A DNA stretch of 64,000 bases from Anaerostipes hadrus ATCC 29173 = JCM 17467 (GCF_030296915.1 NZ_AP028031.1:2492001-2556000); one strand, 5' to 3'. Counted from the stretch's first letter, positions 16,900 to 27,866 are shown. The notes: generated by a model from the sequence alone, not told the origin. Program-made: numbers and translations.

Positions 16900-18216
16900 T
16901 TACTCACTCAAAAAACCAGAATAGTTCTGTACTAACAACTGTGACTGGATCTGCTTGATCGTCTCAAGGATAACACCTACTACGATGATGATAGATGTTC
17001 CTCCAAATGAAACGCTTGCTCCAAATACTCCATTAAAGAAGAATGGAACAACTGCCACGATCGTTAGTCCTGCAGCACCTATAAATATAATATATTTTAA
17101 TATTTTATTCAAATAATCTACTGTAGGTTTTCCCGGTCGGATTCCTGGGATAAATCCACCCTGTTTCTTCATATTGTTTGAAATCTCTAATGGATTAAAT
17201 GTAATCGATGTATAGAAATAAGCAAACAGTACTACCAAAACAATATAGATCAATAAACCGATCGATCTTTTTGGATGGGATGCATCAAACCAGGTAGATG
17301 AGTTCAAACTTGTTAATGCTTTTCCAATGAATCCGTTATTCTCGTATTTTAAGACATTCTGCAGCATGATTGGGAACTGCATAATGGATGATGCAAAGAT
17401 AATTGGGATTACACCTGCTGTGTTAACTTTCAGCGGAATCTTACTCTGCTGTCCACCAACAAGTTTTCTTCCCTGCATCTTCTTAGAATACTGTACTGGG
17501 ATATGTCTTTCCGCATCTGATAAAACGATAACGAATACGACAACTGCCAGAACAACTCCTACGATCACACATCCTGCGATCAGAGCTGGCCCGATCTGTT
17601 TTCCCTTCATAAACTGATTATAAAGAGAAGTAAAATCTCCCGGCATTCCGGATACAATGTTTACGAGCAGGATAATGGAAATACCATTTCCAATTCCACT
17701 CTCTGTAATACGTTCTCCAAGCCACATAACCAGAACTGCACCTGCGGTTAAAGCAATGATCATTGTAACAATGGTAAACGTTGTATAATCGGTACCTAAT
17801 GCACCTTGATTGGCAAATCCGATCGCAAGTCCTGCGCCTTCGATGATCGCAAGTACAACCGTTACATATCTTGTAATCTTTGCCATTCTTTTTCTTCCGT
17901 CTTCTCCATCTTTCTGCATCTCTTCAAGAGCTGGAATAACGATCGTCATCAGCTGCATGATGATGGAAGATGTGATATACGGAGTTACACTTAATGCAAA
18001 TACTGACATCTGCATGAAGGAGCCTCCGGTAAAAGAGTTCAATAGGCTGAACGAATCGCCTAATGTACTCTTTAAATAGGCACTGATCTGTGCACTATCG
18101 ATTTCCGGAATTGGTAGTTGTGATCCAAAACGTACAACAATAAGAATTAGTGTCGTAAATAATAGCTTCTTTCTTAATTGCTTGTTTTTAAAAGCGCTGA
18201 CAACAGCGTTTGACAT
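16900..18216 (-). CDS. secY: Protein translocase subunit SecY
   Basis: A 438-residue ten-helix channel of the SecYEG translocon in the cytoplasmic membrane. Recognised by the N-terminal LRKKLLFTTLILIVVRFGSQ, the plug-bearing first periplasmic segment, GQQSKIPLKVNTAGVIPIIF and the C-terminal loop NNMKKQGGFIPGIRPGKPT that contacts the ribosome and SecA. It starts one base after rplO stops, so translation is probably coupled. Confidence 0.97.
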   Translation of the reverse strand: MSNAVVSAFKNKQLRKKLLFTTLILIVVRFGSQLPIPEIDSAQISAYLKSTLGDSFSLLNSFTGGSFMQMSVFALSVTPYITSSIIMQLMTIVIPALEEMQKDGEDGRKRMAKITRYVTVVLAIIEGAGLAIGFANQGALGTDYTTFTIVTMIIALTAGAVLVMWLGERITESGIGNGISIILLVNIVSGMPGDFTSLYNQFMKGKQIGPALIAGCVIVGVVLAVVVFVIVLSDAERHIPVQYSKKMQGRKLVGGQQSKIPLKVNTAGVIPIIFASSIMQFPIMLQNVLKYENNGFIGKALTSLNSSTWFDASHPKRSIGLLIYIVLVVLFAYFYTSITFNPLEISNNMKKQGGFIPGIRPGKPTVDYLNKILKYIIFIGAAGLTIVAVVPFFFNGVFGASVSFGGTSIIIVVGVILETIKQIQSQLLVQNYSGFLSE

Positions 18217-18217
18217 A

Positions 18218-18661
18218 CTAGATCACCTCAGCTTTTCCTCCAAGTGCTTCGATCTTCTCTTTAGCACTAGCACTAAATGCATTTGCTTTTACATTTAATT
18301 TCTTTGTTAATTCACCGTTTCCTAAGATTTTAACTCCATCTCTAGGATTTTTAACGATTCCTGCTTCGATTAAAGCTTCTACAGATACTTCTGCTCCGTC
18401 TTCAAATCTTTCTAAAGCTGAAAGGTTGATACCAACGATTTCCTTAGAGTTTCTGCATTTGAAACCTCTCTTAGGAATACGTCTGTATAAAGGCATCTGT
18501 CCACCTTCGAATCCAGGTCTTACTCCACCACCTGAACGAGCTTTCTGTCCTTTATGTCCTTTACCTGCAGTTTTTCCATTTCCTGAACCATGTCCACGAC
18601 CTCTTCTGAAAGCGTCGCTATGTTTAGATCCTTCTGCAGGGCGTAAGTTTGATAATTCCAT
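18218..18661 (-). CDS. rplO: 50S ribosomal protein L15 (uL15)
   Basis: A 147-residue 23S-binding protein with the Gly/Arg-rich extended N-terminus ([19 protein letters not shown]) and a C-terminal globular domain ending ALGGKAEVI. It lies between rpmD and secY in spc-operon order. Confidence 0.97.
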   Translation of the reverse strand: MELSNLRPAEGSKHSDAFRRGRGHGSGNGKTAGKGHKGQKARSGGGVRPGFEGGQMPLYRRIPKRGFKCRNSKEIVGINLSALERFEDGAEVSVEALIEAGIVKNPRDGVKILGNGELTKKLNVKANAFSASAKEKIEALGGKAEVI

Positions 18662-18688
18662 TCCGTTACACCTCCTTGCCGAATATTA

Positions 18689-18871
18689 TTAGATTTCTTC
18701 TACTTTAACTAAATGTTTCACCTGGTGAATCATTCCACGTGTTGCTGCGTTATCAGGCAGCTCAACTGTTTTGTGAAGTTTTTTAAGACCTAATGCTTCA
18801 ACAGTTTTTTTGTGCTTTGGAATTGCACCAATTGTAGATTTTACTAATGTGATTTTTAATTTATCTGCCAT
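18689..18871 (-). CDS. rpmD: 50S ribosomal protein L30 (uL30)
   Basis: A 60-residue protein: LKITLVKSTIGAIPKHKKTV, then RGMIHQVKHLVKVEEI. This matches the compact bacterial L30. It lies 13 bp after rpsE. Confidence 0.96.
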   Translation of the reverse strand: MADKLKITLVKSTIGAIPKHKKTVEALGLKKLHKTVELPDNAATRGMIHQVKHLVKVEEI

Positions 18872-18884
18872 TTCAAAATTCCTC

Positions 18885-19394
18885 CTATCCTAAGAGCTCT
18901 TCTACTGATTTTCCACGTAGTTTTGCTACCTGCTCTGGAGTTTTTAAGTTCTTTAATCCTTCGATTGTTGCTAATACAACATTCTGTTTGTTGTTAGAAC
19001 CTAAAGATTTTGAACGGATGTTTTTATATCCTGCAAGTTCCAGAACGATACGGGAAGGTCCACCAGCGATGATACCAGTACCTTCTGGAGATGTTTTCAA
19101 TAATACAGATGCTCCACCGAAGTTTCCTGTAAAGTCGTGTGGTGTTGTTCCTTTTTCATCGATTGGTACTTCAACAAGGCTCTTCATAGCTGCTTCTTTT
19201 CCTTTGCGGATCGCTTCTGGAATTTCAGCTGCTTTTCCTAATCCAGCACCAACATGACCATTTTTATCCCCTACTACAACCAGTGCTGCAAATCTCATGT
19301 TACGTCCACCTTTTACTACTTTAGTAACACGTTTGATGGATACAACTCTTTCTTCCAGCTCTAACTGACTAGGGTCAATAAGTGTATGCTTCAT
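18885..19394 (-). CDS. rpsE: 30S ribosomal protein S5 (uS5)
   Basis: A 169-residue accuracy-related protein with a double-stranded-RNA-binding N-terminal domain ([20 protein letters not shown], then [17 protein letters not shown]) and the C-terminal domain ([20 protein letters not shown]). It has an AGGAGG ribosome binding site before ATG 19394. Confidence 0.97.
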   Translation of the reverse strand: MKHTLIDPSQLELEERVVSIKRVTKVVKGGRNMRFAALVVVGDKNGHVGAGLGKAAEIPEAIRKGKEAAMKSLVEVPIDEKGTTPHDFTGNFGGASVLLKTSPEGTGIIAGGPSRIVLELAGYKNIRSKSLGSNNKQNVVLATIEGLKNLKTPEQVAKLRGKSVEELLG

Positions 19395-19408
19395 TTGACT
19401 TCCTCCTA

Positions 19409-19777
19409 TTAGAATTTCAGACCAGCTTCACGAGCTGCATCTGCTAATGCTTCAATTTTACCATGATAAATAAATCCGCCTCTGTCAAAGACAACTTCTG
19501 TGATACCTTTTGCTAAAGCTCTTTCAGCGATTACTTTACCTAAGTAGCTAGCTGCGGCAACATCATTTGTTTTTTCCAGTTCTGCCTTTACGTCTTTCTG
19601 AGTTGTTGAAGCAGATACTAATGTATTTCCAACAGTGTCGTCAATAATCTGAGCGTACATATGATCATTACTTCTAAATACACTTAAGCGAGGTCTTTCG
19701 CTTGTTCCATTGATTCGATTACGAAGCTTGTAGTGTTTTTTCGCACGAATCTTGCTTCTTGATTCTTTTCTAATCAT
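19409..19777 (-). CDS. rplR: 50S ribosomal protein L18 (uL18)
   Basis: A 122-residue 5S rRNA-binding protein with the basic N-terminus ([20 protein letters not shown]) and the C-terminal [20 protein letters not shown] motif. It lies 14 bp after rplF. Confidence 0.97.
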   Translation of the reverse strand: MIRKESRSKIRAKKHYKLRNRINGTSERPRLSVFRSNDHMYAQIIDDTVGNTLVSASTTQKDVKAELEKTNDVAAASYLGKVIAERALAKGITEVVFDRGGFIYHGKIEALADAAREAGLKF

Positions 19778-19791
19778 CCTATATCACTCCT

Positions 19792-20334
19792 TTATTTAGC
19801 CCCAGTTTTTCCAACTTTACGTCTGATAACTTCATCAGCATACTTAATACCTTTACCTTTGTAAGGTTCTGGTTTTCTAAGTTCTCTGATTTCAGCTGCG
19901 TACTGTCCAACTTTTTCTTTGTCGATACCTTTAACGATAATAATGTTCTGTCCGTCCATCTCTGTTTCGATTCCTTCTGGATCAGTCATAACTACCGGAT
20001 GAGAGAAACCAAGGTTGAAAGTGATTTCTTTTCCCTTTTTCTGTGCTCTGTAACCAACACCGTTGATTTCAAGCTTCTTTTCGTATCCTTCAGATACACC
20101 TGTGATCATGTTTGCGATCAAAGATCTTGTAAGACCATGTAAAGATTTCATTTTCTTTAAGTCATTTGGTCTTGTTACGACAACCTGATTATCTTCCTGT
20201 TTGATTGTCATTTCTACTGGTAAACATTTTTCTAATGTTCCTTTAGGACCTTTTACAGTCACTTTGTTTCCTTCTTCAATCTTTACCTCTACTCCTGCAG
20301 GGATATCGATTGGTAATCTACCTATACGAGACAT
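19792..20334 (-). CDS. rplF: 50S ribosomal protein L6 (uL6)
   Basis: A 180-residue protein with two tandem L6 domains: [20 protein letters not shown] at the start, and the C-terminal signature [21 protein letters not shown] hairpin with an 8-bp perfect stem (20357-20380) lies in the gap before it. Confidence 0.97.
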   Translation of the reverse strand: MSRIGRLPIDIPAGVEVKIEEGNKVTVKGPKGTLEKCLPVEMTIKQEDNQVVVTRPNDLKKMKSLHGLTRSLIANMITGVSEGYEKKLEINGVGYRAQKKGKEITFNLGFSHPVVMTDPEGIETEMDGQNIIIVKGIDKEKVGQYAAEIRELRKPEPYKGKGIKYADEVIRRKVGKTGAK

Positions 20335-20356
20335 AGGTTACCTCCTTAAATTGTCG

Positions 20357-20380
20357 GAAGGGACAAGGGTGTGTCCCTTC
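20357..20380 (-). other. Hairpin in the rpsH-rplF spacer
   Basis: GAAGGGAC pairs with GTCCCTTC across an 8-nt loop in an 87-bp gap. There is no T-run, so it is not a classical terminator. It may affect mRNA processing or stability. Confidence 0.45.
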
Positions 20381-20421
20381 TGTTTTCAGAATAGTGAATG
20401 CTGGTTAATGTACAGTAAATC

Positions 20422-20823
20422 TTACCATACAAAAGCTAACACTTCTCCACCCACGTTCTGTTTTCTTGCTTCTTTATCTGTTAACAGTCCTTTGTTTGTA
20501 GAGATGATCGCAATACCAAGTCCTCCTAATACTTTAGGAAGCTCTTCAGCCCCTGCGTATACTCTAAGCCCTGGTTTAGAGATTCTCTTAAGTCCTGTAA
20601 TGATTTTTTCATTTTTATCAGCACCATATTTTAATGTGATTACGATTGTGCTGAAAGAACCTTCTTCTTTGATGTCATATGCTTTGATAAAACCTTCTTT
20701 TAATAAGATTTCTGCAATCGCTGTCTTCATCTTAGAAGCAGGAATTTCTACTGTATCATGTTTCGCAGTATTTGCATTACGGATTCTTGTAAGCATATCT
20801 GCAATAGGATCGCTCATTGTCAT
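20422..20823 (-). CDS. rpsH: 30S ribosomal protein S8 (uS8)
   Basis: A 133-residue 16S central-domain protein: [20 protein letters not shown] at the start, and the C-terminal [19 protein letters not shown] followed by GEVLAFVW. It is the protein that in E. coli feeds back on the spc operon at rplE. Confidence 0.97.
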   Translation of the reverse strand: MTMSDPIADMLTRIRNANTAKHDTVEIPASKMKTAIAEILLKEGFIKAYDIKEEGSFSTIVITLKYGADKNEKIITGLKRISKPGLRVYAGAEELPKVLGGLGIAIISTNKGLLTDKEARKQNVGGEVLAFVW

Positions 20824-20847
20824 TTTCGTGTTCCTCCTTCCTTAATC

Positions 20848-21033
20848 TTACCAGCTTGCCTTCTTGACACCTGGAATCTGTCCTTTATATGCTAATTCAC
20901 GGAAGCAAACTCTGCAGATACCATATTTTCTTAAATATGCATGTGGACGTCCGCAGATTCTGCAACGGCTATATTCTCTTGTTGAGAATTTTGCTTTTCT
21001 TTTCTGTTTTGCAACCATTGACTTCTTAGCCAT
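20848..21033 (-). CDS. rpsZ: 30S ribosomal protein S14, zinc type (uS14)
   Basis: A 61-residue short S14 with two CxxC motifs (CRICGRPH and CRVC), that is the zinc-dependent form rather than the longer zinc-independent RpsN. It ends [13 protein letters not shown]. No zinc-independent copy is in this window. Confidence 0.96.
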   Translation of the reverse strand: MAKKSMVAKQKRKAKFSTREYSRCRICGRPHAYLRKYGICRVCFRELAYKGQIPGVKKASW

Positions 21034-21047
21034 GGGAACCCTCCTAA

Positions 21048-21587
21048 CTATTTCTTAAACGGCATACCAAATAAAGTTAATAATTCACGAGCTTCTTCAT
21101 CAGTGTTCGCTGTTGTAACGAAGATGATGTCCATTCCTCTTACTTTGTCTACTTTATCGTATTCGATTTCTGGGAAAATTAACTGTTCTTTAATACCTAA
21201 TGCATAGTTACCTCTTCCATCGAAAGAGTTCTGGTTAACTCCTCTGAAGTCACGTACTCGAGGTAATGCTAAGTTAATTAAACGATCAGCGAATTCATAC
21301 ATTCTTTCACCACGTAATGTAACTTTGCATCCGATAGGCATACCTTCTCTTAATTTGAAGTTCGCAACAGATTTCTTTGCTCTTGTTACGACTGCTTTCT
21401 GTCCAGCGATCTTTTCAAGATCAGCTACTGCAGATTCTAAAACTTTTTTATTTTCTTTTGCTTCACCAACACCCATGTTGATTACGATCTTCTCGAGTTT
21501 TGGTACCTGCATAATATTGCTGTATTCGAATTTCTTCATCATAGCATCTTTGATCTGATTGCTATACTGTTCATGTAATCTACTCAC
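21048..21587 (-). CDS. rplE: 50S ribosomal protein L5 (uL5)
   Basis: A 179-residue 5S rRNA-binding protein contacting P-site t[19 protein letters not shown], then [20 protein letters not shown], ending [11 protein letters not shown]. Confidence 0.97.
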   Translation of the reverse strand: MSRLHEQYSNQIKDAMMKKFEYSNIMQVPKLEKIVINMGVGEAKENKKVLESAVADLEKIAGQKAVVTRAKKSVANFKLREGMPIGCKVTLRGERMYEFADRLINLALPRVRDFRGVNQNSFDGRGNYALGIKEQLIFPEIEYDKVDKVRGMDIIFVTTANTDEEARELLTLFGMPFKK

Positions 21588-21609
21588 TTGCGTAAACCTC
21601 CTCTCTTAA

Positions 21610-21921
21610 TTAGTCAATGACTTCGCCTGTTGCACGTGCAACACGAACTTTTTTACCGTCAACTACTTTATATCCAATTTTTGTTGTTTTTCCATTGTGC
21701 ACTAACATTACATTGGAAACATCCATTGGGCCTTCCTGGCTTACGATACCACCCTGCTGGTTTGCAGGACTAGGTTTAGTATGCTTTGTGATCATGTTGG
21801 CACCTTCAACTGTTACAGTACCTTTTTTATGATCAACAGCAATTACTTTTCCTTCTTTGTCTTTATCTTTACCAGCGATAACTTTAACTAGATCGCCTTT
21901 TTTAATTTTAATTGCTGACAC
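21610..21921 (-). CDS. rplX: 50S ribosomal protein L24 (uL24)
   Basis: A 103-residue assembly initiator with a KOW motif near the N-terminus ([20 protein letters not shown]) and the conserved [18 protein letters not shown]. Confidence 0.97.
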   Translation of the reverse strand: MSAIKIKKGDLVKVIAGKDKDKEGKVIAVDHKKGTVTVEGANMITKHTKPSPANQQGGIVSQEGPMDVSNVMLVHNGKTTKIGYKVVDGKKVRVARATGEVID

Positions 21922-21933
21922 AGTGTTTCCTCC

Positions 21934-22302
21934 TTATAATACTTCTGGTGCTAATGAAACAATCTTCATGAATTTCTTGTCTCTAAGCTCTCTTGCCACT
22001 GGTCCGAAGATACGAGTTCCTCTTGGATTCATATCATCTTTAATAATTACAGCAGCATTTTCGTCAAATTTGATATAAGAACCATCTTTACGACGGGCAC
22101 CTTTCTTTGTACGAACAACAACTGCTCTGACTACGTCACCTTTTTTTACAACGCCGCCTGGTGTTGCATCTTTGACTGTAGCAACAATAACATCACCGAT
22201 GTTAGCATATCTTCTTGTAGATCCTCCTAACACACGAATGCAAAGGATTTCTTTTGCTCCTGTGTTGTCGGCTACTCTAAGTCTTGACTCCTGCTGAATC
22301 AT
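21934..22302 (-). CDS. rplN: 50S ribosomal protein L14 (uL14)
   Basis: A 122-residue protein beginning [20 protein letters not shown] and ending [10 protein letters not shown]. The start at 22302 has AAGGAG at a good distance; an 8-residue upstream extension is rejected. It lies near the GTPase-factor site and subunit bridges. Confidence 0.97.
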   Translation of the reverse strand: MIQQESRLRVADNTGAKEILCIRVLGGSTRRYANIGDVIVATVKDATPGGVVKKGDVVRAVVVRTKKGARRKDGSYIKFDENAAVIIKDDMNPRGTRIFGPVARELRDKKFMKIVSLAPEVL

Positions 22303-22332
22303 GCCTTTATTCTCCTTTCCAACCAAGCAAAA

Positions 22333-22587
22333 TTATTTTGCTTTTTCGATAATTTCAACAAGTCTCCATCTCTTATCTTTTGAAAGAGGTCTTGTCTCCA
22401 TAACCTTTACTCTATCTCCAATGTTACATTCGTTATTTTCGTCATGAGCTTTTAATTTGTAAGTTCTTTTAACGATCTTTTTATATAAAGGATGTTTTAC
22501 GTTGTCTTCGATTGCAACTACGATTGTTTTATCCATTTTATCACTAACGACTTTCCCTACACGGGTTTTTCTTAAATTTCTTTCCAC
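22333..22587 (-). CDS. rpsQ: 30S ribosomal protein S17 (uS17)
   Basis: An 84-residue OB-fold protein: [20 protein letters not shown], and [20 protein letters not shown] near the C-terminus, the S17 signature. It lies between rpmC and rplN. Confidence 0.97.
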   Translation of the reverse strand: MERNLRKTRVGKVVSDKMDKTIVVAIEDNVKHPLYKKIVKRTYKLKAHDENNECNIGDRVKVMETRPLSKDKRWRLVEIIEKAK

Positions 22588-22614
22588 AACAAATTCCTCC
22601 TTTCGAAATGATTA

Positions 22615-22818
22615 CTAAGCGTTTGCTTTTGCTGTAATTGCACCCTGAATACGTGCAATATTTCTTCTAACTTCTTTAATTCTGCTTGTATTCTCAAGTT
22701 GGTTTGTTGCATTCTGGAATCTTAAGTTGAATAATTCCTTTTTCGCAGCTACTAGCTCATTATTTAATTCGTCTACTGACTTATTATTTAATTCTTTTAC
22801 AAAATCTTTAGTTTTCAC
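22615..22818 (-). CDS. rpmC: 50S ribosomal protein L29 (uL29)
   Basis: A 67-residue helical hairpin protein near the exit tunnel; the signature is [20 protein letters not shown]. The GTG at 22816-22818 ([10 protein letters not shown]) is preferred: GGTGA lies about 5 bp upstream and the length fits. Another GTG 9 bases earlier (22827) overlaps that site. The gene overlaps the rplP end by about 11 bases. Confidence 0.95.
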   Translation of the reverse strand: MKTKDFVKELNNKSVDELNNELVAAKKELFNLRFQNATNQLENTSRIKEVRRNIARIQGAITAKANA

Positions 22819-23245
22819 TGTTGTCACCGCCTTCTAAAGCTTCACGAGAAACAATCTTACACTTGATTGGTAATTTGTGTACTGCAAGACGTAATGCTTC
22901 TTTTGCAATTTCTTCGCTTACACCAGAAATTTCGAACATTACACGTCCTGGTTTTACAACTGCTACCCAATATTCTAAGTTACCTTTACCTTTACCCATT
23001 CGAGTTTCAGCTGGCTGAGCTGTTACTGGTTTGTCAGGGAAAATTTTGATCCAAACTTTACCACCACGTTTGATGTAACGAGTCATAGCAACACGGGCTG
23101 CTTCGATCTGGTTTGCTGTGATCCATGCTGGCTCTGTAGCTACAATACCGTACTCACCGTAAGTGATCTTATTACCGCGTAATGCTTTTCCGCGCATGCT
23201 TCCACGGAACTGTTTACGACGTTTTACTCTTTTTGGCATTAACAT
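22808..23245 (-). CDS. rplP: 50S ribosomal protein L16 (uL16)
   Basis: A 145-residue protein at the A-site tRNA elbow: [19 protein letters not shown], then the [20 protein letters not shown] signature. Its start overlaps the rpsC stop and its end overlaps rpmC, so the three are translationally linked. Confidence 0.97.
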   Translation of the reverse strand: MLMPKRVKRRKQFRGSMRGKALRGNKITYGEYGIVATEPAWITANQIEAARVAMTRYIKRGGKVWIKIFPDKPVTAQPAETRMGKGKGNLEYWVAVVKPGRVMFEISGVSEEIAKEALRLAVHKLPIKCKIVSREALEGGDNSEN

Positions 23246-23895
23246 TATTTATTTCCCCCTTCCTTTTTTGATGGAAGTACTTCACCATGGTAAATCCATG
23301 TTTTTACTCCGACTTTACCATATGTTGTATCTGCTTCTGCAAATCCGTAATCAATGTTAGCACGAAGTGTCTGTAGAGGAATTGTTCCCTCGCTGTAGAA
23401 TTCTGTACGTGCCATATCTGCTCCACCTAAACGTCCAGAAACGGATGTTTTGATTCCAAGAGCTCCAGATCTCATTGTACGCTGCATGCAAGATTTCATT
23501 GCACGTCTGAAAGAAATACGATTTTCAAGCTGCTGTGCAATATTCTCTGCAACTAACTGAGCATCTTTGTCTGGTCTTTTTACTTCTTTAACATCGATCA
23601 GTAATTTTTTGTCTGTCATTTTCTGAAGATCTTTTTTCAGTTCTTCGATGGAAGATCCACCTTTACCGATTACTACTCCAGGTTTTGCTGTATATACGAT
23701 TAATTTTACTCTGTCGGAAGCTCTTTCGATCTCGATCTTAGAAATTCCAGCATTGTATAATCTTTTCTTTACATATTTTCTGATTTTATCGTCTTCTACA
23801 AGGTTATCTGCAAAAGCGTCTTCTGCATACCATCTAGAATCCCAATCTTTAATAATTCCGACTCTCAGACCATGAGGATTAACTTTCTGTCCCAT
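23245..23895 (-). CDS. rpsC: 30S ribosomal protein S3 (uS3)
   Basis: A 216-residue mRNA-entry protein with a type II KH domain ([19 protein letters not shown]) and a C-terminal domain with [20 protein letters not shown]. It begins [20 protein letters not shown]. Confidence 0.97.
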   Translation of the reverse strand: MGQKVNPHGLRVGIIKDWDSRWYAEDAFADNLVEDDKIRKYVKKRLYNAGISKIEIERASDRVKLIVYTAKPGVVIGKGGSSIEELKKDLQKMTDKKLLIDVKEVKRPDKDAQLVAENIAQQLENRISFRRAMKSCMQRTMRSGALGIKTSVSGRLGGADMARTEFYSEGTIPLQTLRANIDYGFAEADTTYGKVGVKTWIYHGEVLPSKKEGGNK

Positions 23896-23911
23896 GTTTG
23901 CCTCCTTCTAT

Positions 23912-24301
23912 CTATCTTTCATCAAGCACTAATGTGATGTGGCTCATTCTATGTTCGATTCTGTAAGCTCTACCCTGTGCTCTAGGTTTAATTCTCTTCA
24001 TTGTAGGTCCTTTATTTGCATAACATTCTGCAATGTAAAGGTTTTCTGGGTCCATTCCGTTATTGTTTTCTGCATTAGCGATTGCAGATTTTAATAATTT
24101 TTCAATTAATGTTGAAGCATATCTTGGATTGTAAAGTAAAATTCCAAGTGCTGTTTCTACGTCTTTTCCTCTGATCGCATCTAATACAAAAGCTGCTTTT
24201 GTTGTAGAAACTCTAGCGTTTCTTAATGTAGCTTTTGGTCTAGTATCTTTATTTGCATTTCTCTCTTTTTTGTACTGAGATCTGCTATATTTCTTTGCCA
24301 T
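23912..24301 (-). CDS. rplV: 50S ribosomal protein L22 (uL22)
   Basis: A 129-residue exit-tunnel protein. The long beta-hairpin that lines the tunnel constriction is KGPTMKRIKPRAQGRAYRIE. The N-terminus carries a basic extension (KYSRSQYKKERNANKDTRPK) before the usual core. Confidence 0.97.
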   Translation of the reverse strand: MAKKYSRSQYKKERNANKDTRPKATLRNARVSTTKAAFVLDAIRGKDVETALGILLYNPRYASTLIEKLLKSAIANAENNNGMDPENLYIAECYANKGPTMKRIKPRAQGRAYRIEHRMSHITLVLDER

Positions 24302-24328
24302 TTATATGGAACCTCCTTCCAAAATTAA

Positions 24329-24610
24329 TTATTTCATTCCGGTTTTCTTTTCCGTTTTCTTATGTCCACGGAAAGTTCTTGTTGCTACAAACTCTCCAAG
24401 TTTGTGTCCAACCATATCTTCTGTAACGTATACCGGTACATGTTTTCTTCCATCATGAACAGCGATTGTGTGTCCTACGAATGATGGGAAGATTGTAGAA
24501 CGACGAGACCATGTTTTGATAACACTCTTGTCTCCTGCTTCGTTCATAGCGTCTACTTTGTTCAGTAAACTCTTATCTGCAAATGGTCCTTTTTTAAGTG
24601 AACGAGCCAT
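24329..24610 (-). CDS. rpsS: 30S ribosomal protein S19 (uS19)
   Basis: A 93-residue head protein: [20 protein letters not shown], then [20 protein letters not shown] and [17 protein letters not shown]. Confidence 0.97.
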   Translation of the reverse strand: MARSLKKGPFADKSLLNKVDAMNEAGDKSVIKTWSRRSTIFPSFVGHTIAVHDGRKHVPVYVTEDMVGHKLGEFVATRTFRGHKKTEKKTGMK

Positions 24611-24626
24611 AAGTTACCTCCTTGTA

Positions 24627-25472
24627 CTATTTAACAGTTTTACCATCTCTTCTTCTTACGATCATCTTGTTAGATTGTTTGTTTTTCTTACGTGTCTTCA
24701 ATCCAAGTGCTGGTTTACCCCATGGTGTGCATGGTCCTGGTCTACCGATTCCAGTCTTACCTTCACCACCACCGTGTGGATGGTCATTAGGGTTCATAAC
24801 AGAACCACGGACTGTAGGACGGATTCCCATGTTACGTTTACGTCCAGCTTTACCAATGTTCACAAGATCATGTTCGATGTTTCCAACCTGACCAATAGTA
24901 GCACGGCATACTACAGGCACCATTCTCATCTCACCAGATGGTAAACGAAGTGTTGCATATTTTCCTTCTTTTGCCATTAACTGTGCTGAGTTTCCTGCGG
25001 AACGAACTAACTGTCCACCTTTTCCAGGATGCATCTCGATGTTATGGATTTCTGTACCTACCGGAATGTTTGCCAATGGAAGGCAGTTTCCTACTTTAAT
25101 TTCAGCTTCTGGTCCATTCATAACAGTTGTTCCAACTGCTAATTTGTTTGGAGCGATAATATATCTTTTTTCACCGTCTGCATAAACTAACAGAGCGATG
25201 TTAGCTGTTCTATTTGGATCGTATTCGATTGCAGCAACTGTTGCTGGAATACCATCTTTATCATTTCTCTTAAAGTCAATAAGTCTGTATTTTCTTCTAG
25301 ATCCACCTCCGCGGTGTCTTACAGTAATTTTACCCTGATTGTTACGACCAGCGTTCTTCTTTAAAGAAACTACCAGAGATTTTTCTGGTGTAGATTTTGT
25401 GATAACATCAAAATCAAGTCCAGTCATATGTCTTCTAGAAGGTGTATATGGGTTATATGATTTAATTCCCAT
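24627..25472 (-). CDS. rplB: 50S ribosomal protein L2 (uL2)
   Basis: A 281-residue protein needed for subunit association and the peptidyl-transferase centre. The conserved [19 protein letters not shown] loop carries the key histidine, and the N-terminal [20 protein letters not shown] is typical. Confidence 0.97.
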   Translation of the reverse strand: MGIKSYNPYTPSRRHMTGLDFDVITKSTPEKSLVVSLKKNAGRNNQGKITVRHRGGGSRRKYRLIDFKRNDKDGIPATVAAIEYDPNRTANIALLVYADGEKRYIIAPNKLAVGTTVMNGPEAEIKVGNCLPLANIPVGTEIHNIEMHPGKGGQLVRSAGNSAQLMAKEGKYATLRLPSGEMRMVPVVCRATIGQVGNIEHDLVNIGKAGRKRNMGIRPTVRGSVMNPNDHPHGGGEGKTGIGRPGPCTPWGKPALGLKTRKKNKQSNKMIVRRRDGKTVK

Positions 25473-25561
25473 GTCAGTCTCCTTTCAAATCTGATTTAAT
25501 ATCACGCTTTTGTTGCGTATAGTTTCAAGTCCTTATCTTAGTCGAACTAAGTGGTTAATGC

Positions 25562-25861
25562 CTATAGTCCTTCGAAGATTTCGATATCTGCACTTTCTTC
25601 AGTAAGCTGTACGATAGCTTTCTTTGTCTTTGCAGTTTTTCCAAAAGTCATTCCACGTCTCTTTGTTTTTCCATCATTGTTCATTGTGTTGACTTTTGCT
25701 ACTTTTGTTCCTTCGAACATTTTTTCCACTGCTTCTTTGATCTGATTCTTAGTAGCAGATGGATGAACTAAAAAAGTATATTTCTTTTCAGCCATTGCGT
25801 TCATACTCTTTTCTGTTACAACTGGCTTTAAGATAACGTCATAATATTTAATATCTGCCAT
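25562..25861 (-). CDS. rplW: 50S ribosomal protein L23 (uL23)
   Basis: A 99-residue protein at the tunnel exit, docking site for trigger factor and [23 protein letters not shown], then [20 protein letters not shown]. It shares its start and stop junction with rplD (1-base overlap). Confidence 0.96.
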   Translation of the reverse strand: MADIKYYDVILKPVVTEKSMNAMAEKKYTFLVHPSATKNQIKEAVEKMFEGTKVAKVNTMNNDGKTKRRGMTFGKTAKTKKAIVQLTEESADIEIFEGL

Positions 25862-26481
25862 TATGCATATACCTCCTCGATATTTGCAACTGCTTCCTTA
25901 GAAACAACTACAGTGTCATATTTTAAAATGTCATATACATTGATTGTGCTTGTTAAAGCAGTTTTAACTCCTGGAAGGTTTCTTGCAGATAATACTAAGT
26001 TATCATTTTTAGATCCCATAACCACTAATGCTTTCTTAGCACCAACGCTGTCAAGCATTGCTTTTACGTTCTTAGTTTTGATCTCGTCGAATTTGAATTC
26101 GTCGATCACTACGAATTTGTCTGCCTGTACTCTAGATGTTAATGCAGATTTTAAAGCAATACGTCTTTCTTTTTTGTTTAATTTCTTTGTGTACTCTCTT
26201 GGTGTTGGAGCAAATACAACTCCTCCGCCTTTCCACTGTGGAGCTCGGATAGATCCCTGTCTTGCATGACCTGTTCCTTTCTGTCTCCAAGGTTTTCTTC
26301 CACCACCGCGAACTTCAGAACGTGTTTTTGCTTTCTGTGTTCCCTGACGGTTATTTGCTAACTGGCTTACTACTGCCAGATGTACTAAATGTTCATTTAT
26401 TTCAACGCCAAAGATGTTGTCATTTAATTCTAATTTCTCAACTTCTTTGCCTTCCATATTTAATACAGATACTGTTGCCAT
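25861..26481 (-). CDS. rplD: 50S ribosomal protein L4 (uL4)
   Basis: A 206-residue protein. The tunnel-lining loop is [20 protein letters not shown], followed by [20 protein letters not shown]. In other bacteria L4 represses the S10 operon through its leader, relevant to the structured leader before rpsJ here. Confidence 0.97.
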   Translation of the reverse strand: MATVSVLNMEGKEVEKLELNDNIFGVEINEHLVHLAVVSQLANNRQGTQKAKTRSEVRGGGRKPWRQKGTGHARQGSIRAPQWKGGGVVFAPTPREYTKKLNKKERRIALKSALTSRVQADKFVVIDEFKFDEIKTKNVKAMLDSVGAKKALVVMGSKNDNLVLSARNLPGVKTALTSTINVYDILKYDTVVVSKEAVANIEEVYA

Positions 26482-26510
26482 CTTATATAGTCCTCCTTTC
26501 TTCTAAAGAC

Positions 26511-27140
26511 CTACGCCTTTACTGATTCTTTTAACATTACTAAAGATTTTTTAGGTCCTGGTACGGCACCTTTAACTAAAATAATGTTCTGATCAGCGTC
26601 AACTTTTACGATTTCAAGATTCTGAATAGTAACTCTTTCTGCTCCCATTTGTCCTGGCATTTTCTTTCCTTTGAATACTTTGCTAGGATCAGAAGCCATA
26701 CCATTAGAACCTGCATGACGATGATATTTAGAACCATGGGCAGATGGACCTGATTTCAAACCGTGACGTTTGATACCACCAGCATATCCTTTACCTTTTG
26801 ATGTAGCAGTTGCATCGATTTTGTCTCCTGCTGCGAAGATGTCAGCTTTGATTTCCTGACCTACTGTGTATTCTTCAGCATTCTCAAATCTGAATTCTCT
26901 TACGAATCTTTTTGGTGCAACTCCTGCTTTATCGAAGTGTCCTTTCTGTGGTTTGTTGATTCCTTTTTCTTTCTTGTCAACAAAACCAACCTGAACTGCG
27001 CTGTATCCGTCATTCTCTTCTGTCTTTACCTGAGTAACAACACAAGGTCCTGCCTGTAATACAGTAACTGGAGTTAAAACTCCATCTTCGTTGAAAATCT
27101 GAGTCATTCCAACTTTTGTTGTTAAAATCGCTTTTTTCAT
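26511..27140 (-). CDS. rplC: 50S ribosomal protein L3 (uL3)
   Basis: A 209-residue protein near the peptidyl-transferase centre: [20 protein letters not shown], then the [20 protein letters not shown] and [16 protein letters not shown] elements, including the Gln often methylated by PrmB. Confidence 0.97.
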   Translation of the reverse strand: MKKAILTTKVGMTQIFNEDGVLTPVTVLQAGPCVVTQVKTEENDGYSAVQVGFVDKKEKGINKPQKGHFDKAGVAPKRFVREFRFENAEEYTVGQEIKADIFAAGDKIDATATSKGKGYAGGIKRHGLKSGPSAHGSKYHRHAGSNGMASDPSKVFKGKKMPGQMGAERVTIQNLEIVKVDADQNIILVKGAVPGPKKSLVMLKESVKA

Positions 27141-27256
27141 TTTGATTGTTCCTCCTATTTAATCTACAGCGGATTATAACGCTTAACGTTGTAATCATCC
27201 TAGACGCTACAAGCTTAAGGGGATACCTCATTTACTCATAACCCTGTAGGGATTAC

Positions 27257-27577
27257 CTATTTGTTTTTCATCTTGATATCAATGTACACACCAGCTGGTA
27301 CTTCTAATTTAGATAATGCATCAACTGTTTTCTGTGATGGTGTGATGATATCAATCAGTCTTTTGTGAGTTCTCTGTTCGAACTGCTCTCTGGAATCTTT
27401 ATATTTGTGAGTCGCTCTAAGAATTGTGATGATTTCTTTCTTAGTTGGCATTGGAACTGGTCCACTCACCTTAGATCCTGTCTTCTTAACTGTTTCAATA
27501 ATGCTTTTTGCGCTTGCATCGATTAACTGATGATCGTATGCTTTTAATGTAATTCTCATTACCTGACTTGCTGCCAT
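27257..27577 (-). CDS. rpsJ: 30S ribosomal protein S10 (uS10)
   Basis: A 106-residue head protein, also the NusG/NusB contact in antitermination. It reads [20 protein letters not shown], with [20 protein letters not shown] near the C-terminus. First gene of the S10-spc-alpha superoperon, behind AAAGGAGG and a long leader. A 116-bp gap follows before rplC. Confidence 0.97.
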   Translation of the reverse strand: MAASQVMRITLKAYDHQLIDASAKSIIETVKKTGSKVSGPVPMPTKKEIITILRATHKYKDSREQFEQRTHKRLIDIITPSQKTVDALSKLEVPAGVYIDIKMKNK

Positions 27578-27830
27578 AAAAAAAGCCGCCTCCTTTTCGT
27601 ACTATAAATGTTTTTGTAGCACGACAAGTGGTGACTGTACACTCCTCCGTGTGTATCGTGAAATCTACACACTGCGTCTCTATTCCGGACTACACCGGTG
27701 TTCAATAGATTGTATATTCGTACAGTGACTTGTCGCCAGTTTTAACAACTTGACATTCGCTCCACGGAAAACCTGCAAAGGCTTTTGCCTCTACAGCAAC
27801 CTCACGCTTCAACGCTATCAAGGTCACAAC
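27578..27830 (-). promoter_or_regulatory. Structured 5' leader of the S10 operon
   Basis: The roughly 250-nt untranslated leader can form a long-range stem: GACAAGTCACTGTAC (27720-27734) pairs with GTACAGT and ACTTGTC (27622-27640), leaving a CACC bulge. It encloses smaller hairpins. This shape suits autogenous control by a ribosomal protein (L4 in other phyla). Identity with a known leader family is not claimed. Confidence 0.6.
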
Positions 27831-27837
27831 ATTTGCT

Positions 27838-27866
27838 ATTATATATGATGTTTCAAATTAATGCAA
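27838..27866 (-). promoter_or_regulatory. Sigma-A promoter of the S10-spc-alpha operon
   Basis: -35 TTGCAT (27861-27866), 17-bp spacer, -10 TATAAT (27838-27843). It reads into the rpsJ leader. The stretch 27867-27985 upstream is very AT-rich with no gene seen. Confidence 0.85.

Noticed and set aside
20201..20845. 214-residue plus-strand frame across rplF and rpsH
   Set aside because: Antisense shadow of two ribosomal protein genes; no family features.
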